Positions 6,821 to 12,716 of a stretch of 14,828 nt of DNA are shown here, piece by piece. Every line of letters starts with the position of its first letter. Positions within the stretch are counted from its first letter, which is position 1. Below the pieces are notes generated by a model. It had not been told where the DNA came from. It did not search any database and saw only the letters and a program-made list of their open reading frames with translations. A program made the translations under genes and the position numbers. The DNA comes from Microbacteriaceae bacterium (GTDB lineage: Bacteria; Actinomycetota; Actinomycetes; Actinomycetales; Microbacteriaceae): positions 1 through 14,828 of the forward strand of contig JAGIAU010000023.1 of NCBI GenBank assembly GCA_017744755.1, written 5' to 3'.

Positions 6821-6927
6821 CCGGTCAGGCTCCCGGGCCGCGGGCGGCCGAGGGAACGCTCGACTCCGCGCTGTGGAGAGCGCCCGCCCTGTGGAGGACG
6901 TTCTGAAGCCCGCGGATGCTCCGGACT
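6821..6927 (-). other. Upstream region of the DUF559 gene with tandem CTCCACAG boxes
   Basis: 107 nt between the gene start and repeat copy B. On the plus strand it carries CTGTGGAG twice, at 6871-6878 and 6889-6896, 18 nt apart (CTCCACAG in the direction of the gene). No TANNNT box occurs here on the minus strand, so the promoter is not recognised. The paired boxes may bind a regulator or be part of the promoter; this is a guess from their spacing. Confidence 0.4.
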
Positions 6928-6974
6928 CAGGAGGTTCCGGGACGGAACGCTCCTGATCCCGGCGATCCTCCTGG
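6928..6974. repeat. Palindromic intergenic repeat, copy B (left arm missing)
   Basis: 47 nt matching 5956-6002 at 44 positions, in direct orientation. The inner hairpin (from 6927) is a 12-pair stem, TCAGGAG-GTTCC against GGAAC-G-CTCCTGA, with a bulged G and GGGAC loop. Where copy A has a T-G pair in the stem, copy B has C-G, so pairing is kept. The outer left arm of copy A is not recognisable here. To the right, the unit CTCCTG-N-TYCCGGCGA repeats with an 18-nt period (from 6950 and 6968), running up to the thioesterase stop codon. It may serve as the terminator of the minus-strand thioesterase gene. Confidence 0.85.
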
Positions 6975-6983
6975 TTCCGGCGA

Positions 6984-7415
6984 CTAGGCCGAGCGGTCGC
7001 GGAGCATGTTCGTCATGCGGACCGTGGAGAGCCGCCGGCCGTCCTCGTCGCGGATGACGATCTCGTGCGTGCAGAGCGTGCGGCCGAGGACGAGCGCGGT
7101 GCAGGTCGCGGTGACCCAGCCCTCGCTGATCGAGCGGGAGTGCGTCGCGTTGATCTCGATGCCGACCGCGTAGCGGCCCGGCCCGGCGTGGATCGCCGAG
7201 GAGATGGACCCGAGCGACTCGCCGAGCACGACGTGCGCGCCGCCGTGGAGCAGCCCGATCACCTGGCGGTTGCCCTCCACGGGCATCCGGGCGAGCGAGT
7301 GCTCGGCGGACAGCTCGACGTACTCGACGCCCATCTTGACCGTGAGCTCGCCGCCGTTCGTGCTCGTGATCCGCTCGAGCAGCTCCGGGTCGAGGCCTTC
7401 GGGAAGCTTCACCAT
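6984..7415 (-). CDS. PaaI-family hotdog-fold acyl-CoA thioesterase
   Basis: 143 residues, typical for a single hotdog domain. The signature GLLHGGAHVVLGESLGS holds His57-Gly58-Gly59 and the probable catalytic Glu66, as in PaaI/YbdB/EntH and 4-hydroxybenzoyl-CoA thioesterases; the second half (EINATHSRSISEGWVTATCTALVLGRTLCTHE) fits the rest of the fold. Such enzymes hydrolyse aryl- or acyl-CoA in the cytoplasm as tetramers. A role in menaquinone synthesis (dihydroxynaphthoyl-CoA hydrolysis) is possible, since actinobacteria use menaquinone, but no men genes are nearby, so the substrate stays open. The ATG has GGAG (plus-strand CTCC at 7422-7425) 6 nt away. It is divergent from polA across 44 nt, and its promoter may lie inside the polA start region. 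Repeat copy B lies 9 nt behind its stop. Confidence 0.9.
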   Translation of the reverse strand: MVKLPEGLDPELLERITSTNGGELTVKMGVEYVELSAEHSLARMPVEGNRQVIGLLHGGAHVVLGESLGSISSAIHAGPGRYAVGIEINATHSRSISEGWVTATCTALVLGRTLCTHEIVIRDEDGRRLSTVRMTNMLRDRSA

Positions 7416-7445
7416 CGAGGACTCCGTCGGTGTCGGGGGTGCGGG

Positions 7446-7451
7446 CTAGGC
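7446..7451 (+). promoter_or_regulatory. Putative -10 box (TAGGCT) of polA
   Basis: TAGGCT matches TANNNT with 8 nt to the ATG at 7460, and no purine-rich Shine-Dalgarno lies between, so a leaderless or near-leaderless transcript is expected. No clear -35 element is visible. Confidence 0.45.
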
Positions 7452-7459
7452 TGGCCGGC

Positions 7460-10180
7460 ATGGCGACGGCACCTGATGAGAAGCCTACGCTTCTGGTCAT
7501 CGACGGGCATTCTCTGGCGTTCCGGGCGTTCTTCGCCCTGCTGCCGGCGGGGCGGTTCGTCACCAGCGGCGGGCAGCACACCGAGGTCCCGTACGGCTTC
7601 ATCACGTCCCTGCTGAAGTTCATGAAGGACGAGAAGCCGACGCATGTCGCGGTCGCCTTCGACATCTCGCGGTTCAGCTTCCGCACCCGCGAGTACGCCG
7701 CGTACAAGGACGGCCGCGGCGAGACCCCGCCGGAGTTCCTCGGCCAGGTGCCGCTCCTGCAGGAGGCGCTCGACGCCATGCGGATCAAGTGGATCGTCAA
7801 GGAGGACTTCGAGGCCGACGACATCCTCGCGACGCTCGCGACGCAGGGCGAGGCGGCCGGCTACGAGGTGCTCGTCGTCTCCGGCGACCGGGACTCCTTC
7901 CAGCTCATCAGCGACGGCGTCACCGTGCTGTATCCGTCGACGCTCGGCGTGAGCGAGTTCAAGCGCTACGACGCGGCCGCCGTGAAGGAGAAGTACGGCG
8001 TCTGGCCGGAGCAGTATCCCGAGCTCGCCGCGCTCGTCGGCGAGAAGGCGGACAACCTGCCCGGCATCACCAAGGTCGGCCCGGTGACGGCGGCGAAGTG
8101 GATCGCGCAGTGGGGCACGGTCGACGGGATCCTCGCGCACGCCGACGAGATCGGCGGGGTCGCCGGCGAGAACCTGCGCAACGAACGGGAGAACGCGCTC
8201 CGCAATCGCCGCCTGAACGCCCTCGTCCGCGACCTGGAGCTCGGCGTCGGGCTCGACGACCTGCGGCCAGGGCCGATCGACGAGACGGCGCTCCGCGGCG
8301 TGTTCAAGCGTCTCGAGTTCAACACACTGCTCGACCGCGTGCTCAAGTCGGGGCCGGTCGAGCGGGCGGACGGCGACGCGCTCGAGGCGCTGAGCGCCGG
8401 CGAGGACGGCGTGCCGGAGCAGCCGCATGTGCGCACGGTGCTCGACGAGGACCTCGCCAAGTGGCTCCAGCCGATCGTCGCGGCAGCCGCGACGGCGCAG
8501 CGCGCGCCGGCCGCGGTGCAGGTCGAGACGCACACGGGCGCGCTCGGCGGGGTCGGCCTCTCGACCGGGACCGAGTCGGCCTGGGTGCCGTGGGGTTCTG
8601 CGACCGGCACCGGGCCGCACCGGACGGACGTAGCGCCTCTGGAGGCGTTCCTCGGCGATGCCGATGTCCCGAAGGTGCTGTACGGGGCCAAGCGGCAGTG
8701 GCACGCGCTCGCGAGGGAAGGCATCGCGCTCGAGGGCATCGAGGGCGATCCGACGCTCGCCGCGTGGCTCCTCGAGCCGTGGGCCAAATCGGGCGCGCTC
8801 CCGGCCGCCGTGCAGCGCGGGCTCGGCGAGCAGATCCCGGAGCCCGACCACAACCAGCTCGTCCCCGAGCACGAGCCCCTCAGCCCGGCGACGGAGGCGT
8901 GGTTCGCCCTCCGCCTGGAGGCCGCCGTCAAGGCGAAGCTGGACGAGCGCTCGGCGCTCGTCTACTCGGAGATCGAGGTGCCGCTCGTCCCGGTCCTCGC
9001 CCGCATGGAGCACCAGGGCGTCGCCGTCGACCGGCCTGGACTGGAGTCGCTGAGCAGCCGGCTGCGCACCGACGCCGCGGACATCGCCCAGCAGGCCTAC
9101 GCCGCGATCGAGGGCCGCGAGATCAACCTCGGCAGCCCGAAGCAGCTGCAGGAGGTGCTCTTCGACCAGCTCGGGATGCCGAAGACCCGGGCGAACAAGA
9201 CCGGGTACTCGACCGACGCCGAGTCGCTCGCCGACCTGCAGGCGACGAACCCGCACCCGTTCCTCGACCTGCTGCTGCAGCACCGCGACGCGACGAAGCT
9301 CGCGCAGATCGTCGAGACGCTCATCGGCGCGGTCGGACCGGACGGCCGCATCCACACGACGTACGAGCAGACCGGCGCCGCCAGCGGCCGCCTGAGCTCG
9401 AACGACCCGAACCTGCAGAACATCCCGGCGCGCACCGTCACCGGACTGGAGATCCGCGCCGCGTTCCAGGCCGGCGACGGGTTCGAGTGCCTGCTGACGG
9501 CCGACTACTCGCAGATCGAGATGCGGATCATGGCGCACCTCTCCGGCGACGAGGGCCTCATCGAGGCCTTCAGGTCGGGGGAGGATCTGCACCGGTTCGT
9601 CGGCGCGCGGATCTTCGGCATCGACCCGTCCGAGGTGACCGCGGAGCAGCGTGTCAAGGTCAAGGCGATGTCCTACGGCCTCGCCTACGGCCTCAGCGCG
9701 TTCGGCCTCGCCCGCCAGCTGCGGATCGACCAGAAGGAGGCCCGGACGCTCATGGAGGACTACTTCGAGCGCTTCGGCGGCATCCGGGACTACCTCCGCG
9801 GCGTCGTCGCGCAGGCGAAGGTCGACGGTTACACGACGACGCTGTTCGGCCGGCGCCGGCCGTTCCCCGACTTCACCTCGTCGAACCGGGTGCTGCGGGA
9901 CAACGCCGAGCGGGCGGCGCTGAACTCCCCGATCCAGGGCACCGCAGCCGACATCATCAAGCGCGCCATGATCGAGATCGATCGCGACATCGTGGGCGGC
10001 GGACTCGACTCCCGCATGCTCCTCCAGGTGCACGACGAGCTCGTCTTCGAGGTCGCGCCCGGCGAGCTCGACACGCTGCGCGACATCGTCACCTCGCGCA
10101 TGTCGGGCGCCGCGCACCTGAGCGTGCCGCTCGACGTGCAGGTCGGCATCGGCCCCGACTGGGGGACGGCGGGGCACTGA
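7460..10180 (+). CDS. polA: DNA polymerase I
   Basis: 906 residues from the ATG at 7460; an in-frame GTG at 7430 is rejected because it precedes the likely promoter box. It fills gaps and removes RNA primers in replication and repair. Residues 1-300 form the 5'-3' exonuclease: LLVIDGHSLAFRAFF (Asp15), FEADDILATLA, VSGDRDSFQLI and GEKADNLPGITKVG. The middle part (about 340-515) has the shape of a 3'-5' exonuclease domain but lacks its acidic residues (for example QVET for DTET, KRQW for KYDR), so no proofreading is expected, as in other actinobacterial PolA. The polymerase part is complete: motif A DYSQIEMR with Asp682; O-helix Arg731, Lys735, Tyr739 and Tyr743; motif C QVHDELVFE with Asp859. 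All are offset by exactly 23 from E. coli. Position 739 is Tyr, not Phe762 of E. coli. Divergent from the thioesterase; DUF885 follows after 35 nt. Confidence 0.98.
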   Translation: MATAPDEKPTLLVIDGHSLAFRAFFALLPAGRFVTSGGQHTEVPYGFITSLLKFMKDEKPTHVAVAFDISRFSFRTREYAAYKDGRGETPPEFLGQVPLLQEALDAMRIKWIVKEDFEADDILATLATQGEAAGYEVLVVSGDRDSFQLISDGVTVLYPSTLGVSEFKRYDAAAVKEKYGVWPEQYPELAALVGEKADNLPGITKVGPVTAAKWIAQWGTVDGILAHADEIGGVAGENLRNERENALRNRRLNALVRDLELGVGLDDLRPGPIDETALRGVFKRLEFNTLLDRVLKSGPVERADGDALEALSAGEDGVPEQPHVRTVLDEDLAKWLQPIVAAAATAQRAPAAVQVETHTGALGGVGLSTGTESAWVPWGSATGTGPHRTDVAPLEAFLGDADVPKVLYGAKRQWHALAREGIALEGIEGDPTLAAWLLEPWAKSGALPAAVQRGLGEQIPEPDHNQLVPEHEPLSPATEAWFALRLEAAVKAKLDERSALVYSEIEVPLVPVLARMEHQGVAVDRPGLESLSSRLRTDAADIAQQAYAAIEGREINLGSPKQLQEVLFDQLGMPKTRANKTGYSTDAESLADLQATNPHPFLDLLLQHRDATKLAQIVETLIGAVGPDGRIHTTYEQTGAASGRLSSNDPNLQNIPARTVTGLEIRAAFQAGDGFECLLTADYSQIEMRIMAHLSGDEGLIEAFRSGEDLHRFVGARIFGIDPSEVTAEQRVKVKAMSYGLAYGLSAFGLARQLRIDQKEARTLMEDYFERFGGIRDYLRGVVAQAKVDGYTTTLFGRRRPFPDFTSSNRVLRDNAERAALNSPIQGTAADIIKRAMIEIDRDIVGGGLDSRMLLQVHDELVFEVAPGELDTLRDIVTSRMSGAAHLSVPLDVQVGIGPDWGTAGH
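7482..7487 (-). promoter_or_regulatory. Putative -10 box (TAGGCT) of the thioesterase gene
   Basis: On the minus strand this reads TAGGCT, inside codons 8-10 of polA. Transcription from here would start near 7475 and give a leader of about 60 nt containing the thioesterase ribosome binding site. It is the same hexamer as proposed for polA on the other strand, so the two promoters would overlap. The location in coding sequence lowers confidence. Confidence 0.25.
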
Positions 10181-10203
10181 CGCCGCCGCTCACCCGGCGA
10201 CCG

Positions 10204-10209
10204 TAGGCT
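10204..10209 (+). promoter_or_regulatory. Putative -10 box (TAGGCT) of the DUF885 gene
   Basis: TAGGCT, with 6 nt to the ATG at 10216 and no Shine-Dalgarno between, again suggesting a leaderless mRNA. A small hairpin (CGCCG 10184-10188 with CGGCG 10195-10199, 6-nt loop) sits between the polA stop and this box and may be a weak terminator. Confidence 0.45.
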
Positions 10210-10215
10210 CGATCC

Positions 10216-11880
10216 ATGGCAGAACGCACGCCCACCCCCATCGACGCGATCGCCGAAGGCTGGGTGCACACGCTCATCGACCTCGACCCGACGATCGCCG
10301 TGCATATCGGCGTGGCCTCGCCCCGGCTCGGCGAGTACGGCGACGAGTCGCCGGCCGGGCACGAGCGATGGGCGTCCGAGGCCCGCGCCGTGCTGGGCGC
10401 GCTCGAAGCGGCGACACCGGTCGACGCGACGGACCAGGTCACGCGGGACGATCTCGGCGCGGAGCTGCGCCTCGGACTCGAGCTGCACGAGCTGGGCGAG
10501 CACTTCCGCGACCTCAACGTGATCGCGAGCCCGGCGCAGGACATCCGGGAGGTGCTCGACCTCATGGCGACCGAGAGCGCGGACGACTGGGCGACGATCG
10601 CGCAGCGACTGGCGAACCTGCCCGGCGCGCTCGCCGGCTACGCCGAGACCCTGCGGGAGGGCATCCGTCGCGGGCTCGCCCCGGCTCGTCGCCAGGCCGT
10701 CGAGGTCGCGCGGCAGGCGGAGGACCTCGCCGCCCGGGACGGATTCTTCGAGGAGCTCGTCCGTGGGGCGTCCCCGGAGGGCGGTCTGCCGGACGCGCTG
10801 GCCGCGGACCTCGCGCGCGGCGCGGCGGCGTCCGCCGAAGCGTACGGCGCGTTCGCCGCCTTCCTCCGCGACGAGCTGCTGCCCGCGGCCTCCGAGCACG
10901 ACGCGGTCGGGCGGGAGCGCTACGCGCTGCACTCCCGCGCGTTCCTCGGCGCCGCCGTCGACCTCGACGAGACCTACGAATGGGGTCTCGAGGAGCTCCG
11001 CCGGATGGTCGAGGAGCAGACGTCCATCGCGAGCGAGATCCTCGCCGGCGCGAGCGTCCGCGAGGCCGTCGCGCATCTCGACGCCGACGAGTCCCGGAAG
11101 CTGCACGGCACCGATGCGCTCCGCCGCTGGATGCAGGAGACGAGCGACCGCGCCGTCGAGGAGCTCTCCCGCACGCACTTCGACATCCCGGACCCCGTCA
11201 AGCGGCTCGAGTGCCTCATCGCGCCGACCCAGACGGGCGGCATCTACTACACGGGGCCTTCCGACGACTTCTCGCGCCCCGGACGCATGTGGTGGAGCGT
11301 GCCGGCCGGCGTCGAGACCTTCGACACCTGGCGCGAGCTCACGACGGTGTACCACGAGGGCGTGCCCGGGCACCACCTGCAGATCGGCCAGGCCGTCGTC
11401 AACCGCGCCGAGCTGAACCTCTGGCGCCGCCAGCTCGCCGGCACGTCCGGCCATGCGGAGGGCTGGGCGCTGTACGCGGAGCGCCTCATGGCCGACCTGG
11501 GCTACCTCGACGACCCCGCGGACCGCCTCGGCATGCTCGACGGGCAGCGGATGCGCGCCGCCCGAGTCGTCCTCGACCTCGGCGTGCACCTCGGCAAGCC
11601 GCGCCCCGACGGCCAGGGCGCGTGGGACGCCGACTATGCGCTCGAGTTCATGCGCGCCAACGTCAACATGGACGACGCGTTCATCCGCTTCGAGGTGAAC
11701 CGCTATCTCGGCTGGCCTGGGCAGGCGCCCTCCTACAAGGTCGGGCAGCGCATCTGGGAGCAGCTGCGCGACGAGGCGGCCGCCCGGGGCGGGGCGTCCT
11801 TCGACCTGAAAGCCTGGCACCGGGCTGCGCTCGACCTGGGAGGCGTCGGGCTCGACACCCTGCGCGCCGCGCTAGGGTGA
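10216..11880 (+). CDS. DUF885 family protein, putative zinc metallopeptidase
   Basis: 554 residues, the usual length for DUF885. Family marks are plain: TTVYHEGVPGHHLQIG, with His380-Glu381 and His386-His387, and further on SGHAEGWALYAERLMADLGY, with His413 and Glu415. These look like metal ligands and a catalytic Glu in a gluzincin-like arrangement, HExxxHH rather than the classical HExxH; proteolytic activity is predicted from this and not shown for most members. No signal peptide or membrane segment is visible, so it should be cytosolic. N- and C-terminal parts are largely helical and charged. Substrate unknown; peptide turnover is the best guess. It is 35 nt behind polA in the same direction but has its own likely promoter. 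The HAD gene starts 40 nt later. Its TGA stop follows directly on a TAGGGT box that may serve that next gene. Confidence 0.9.
   Translation: MAERTPTPIDAIAEGWVHTLIDLDPTIAVHIGVASPRLGEYGDESPAGHERWASEARAVLGALEAATPVDATDQVTRDDLGAELRLGLELHELGEHFRDLNVIASPAQDIREVLDLMATESADDWATIAQRLANLPGALAGYAETLREGIRRGLAPARRQAVEVARQAEDLAARDGFFEELVRGASPEGGLPDALAADLARGAAASAEAYGAFAAFLRDELLPAASEHDAVGRERYALHSRAFLGAAVDLDETYEWGLEELRRMVEEQTSIASEILAGASVREAVAHLDADESRKLHGTDALRRWMQETSDRAVEELSRTHFDIPDPVKRLECLIAPTQTGGIYYTGPSDDFSRPGRMWWSVPAGVETFDTWRELTTVYHEGVPGHHLQIGQAVVNRAELNLWRRQLAGTSGHAEGWALYAERLMADLGYLDDPADRLGMLDGQRMRAARVVLDLGVHLGKPRPDGQGAWDADYALEFMRANVNMDDAFIRFEVNRYLGWPGQAPSYKVGQRIWEQLRDEAAARGGASFDLKAWHRAALDLGGVGLDTLRAALG
11873..11878 (+). 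promoter_or_regulatory. Putative -10 box (TAGGGT) of the HAD-GH65 operon
   Basis: TAGGGT spans the last codons of the DUF885 gene. A TCGACA (11852-11857) resembles a -35 element but with a short 15-nt spacer. Transcription would start near 11885, leaving a leader of about 36 nt with the Shine-Dalgarno AAGGGGG (11908-11914), 6 nt before the GTG at 11921. Confidence 0.3.
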
Positions 11881-11920
11881 AGCCGACCGCATCCACCACC
11901 TCTCGGCAAGGGGGATTCGC

Positions 11921-12712
11921 GTGCAGGACCGTCCCGAACCTGCGCCCGATGGCGCGCTCGACGGGCTTCTGGCCGTCCTCTTCGATCTCGACGGCGTGGT
12001 GACGCCGACCGCCGAGGTGCACATGCGCGCCTGGCGACGGCTGTTCGAGGCGTTCCTCGAGGACCGCTCCACCGCGCCGTACACGGACGAGGACTACTTC
12101 CAGCACATCGACGGGCGGCCGCGCTACGAGGGCGTCGCCGCGCTGCTCGACTCGCGGAGCATCGCGCTGCCGCTCGGCGACCCGTCGGACGCGCCCGACG
12201 CGGAGACCGTCTGCGGTCTCGGGAACCGGAAGAACGCGGTCTTCGCGGAGATCCTCCGCACCGAGGGCGTCGCCCCGTACCCCGGCTCGCTGCTCCTGCT
12301 CGCGCGGCTCGCCGCGCAGGGCACGCCGTGCGCGATCGTCTCGAGCTCGCGGAACGCGGTCGCGGTGCTCGGCGCCGCAGGCCTCGGCGAGCGGTTCGCG
12401 CTCGTCGTGGACGGGCAGACCGCGGTCGCGAAGGGGCTCGCCGGCAAGCCGGCGCCCGACACCTACCTGTACGCCGCGCGACGGCTCGGCGTCGCCCCGG
12501 GGCGCGCCGCGGTGATCGAGGACGCCGTGTCCGGCGTCGCGGCGGGAGCCGCCGGCGAGTTCGGCCTCGTCGTCGGGGTGGACCGGGGCGTCGGCGCCGG
12601 GGCGCTCCTCGCGGCCGGCGCGGACGTCGTCGTGACCGATCTCGCCGAGCTCGTCGCGCCCGCCGAGACCCCCGCCGAATCCGCCGAATCCGTCGAACCC
12701 GGGAGAGGATGA
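11921..12712 (+). CDS. pgmB: Beta-phosphoglucomutase-like HAD hydrolase
   Basis: 263 residues from a GTG with a strong AAGGGGG ribosome binding site. It should interconvert beta-glucose-1-phosphate and glucose-6-phosphate through an aspartyl phosphate. HAD motif I is FDLDGVVTPT with nucleophile Asp22 and acid/base Asp24; motif II is the serine run 141-143 followed by RNA; motif III Lys176 in GKPAPD; motif IV Glu200-Asp201 in VIEDAVSGV. The cap domain has HMRAW (His34) and a long DGRPRYEGV...SR...LP segment followed by GLGNRKN, typical of the actinobacterial group that includes mycobacterial Rv3400. The C-terminus ends in a low-complexity tail (from about 243) with repeated Ala-Glu-Ser units, probably disordered. 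The gene overlaps in signal with the GH65 gene: its last codons hold the next ribosome binding site, and only 4 nt separate them. The pairing strengthens the beta-phosphoglucomutase call over a generic phosphatase. Confidence 0.9.
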   Translation: MQDRPEPAPDGALDGLLAVLFDLDGVVTPTAEVHMRAWRRLFEAFLEDRSTAPYTDEDYFQHIDGRPRYEGVAALLDSRSIALPLGDPSDAPDAETVCGLGNRKNAVFAEILRTEGVAPYPGSLLLLARLAAQGTPCAIVSSSRNAVAVLGAAGLGERFALVVDGQTAVAKGLAGKPAPDTYLYAARRLGVAPGRAAVIEDAVSGVAAGAAGEFGLVVGVDRGVGAGALLAAGADVVVTDLAELVAPAETPAESAESVEPGRG

Positions 12713-12716
12713 CCCG

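Noticed and set aside
5937..6974. A CRISPR array or an insertion sequence with terminal inverted repeats
   Set aside because: Only two repeat copies, in direct orientation, with a coding gene between them and no transposase, integrase or Cas gene. Target-site duplications were not found by eye.
6056..7057. A plus-strand frame of 333 codons opposite the DUF559 gene
   Set aside because: Arg-rich and without motifs, and it crosses repeat copy B; the minus-strand frame has DUF559 conservation and a ribosome binding site.
7409..10177. A 922-codon minus-strand frame opposite polA, and a plus-strand frame from 7789
   Set aside because: Both are shadows of polA with Arg-rich, motif-free translations.
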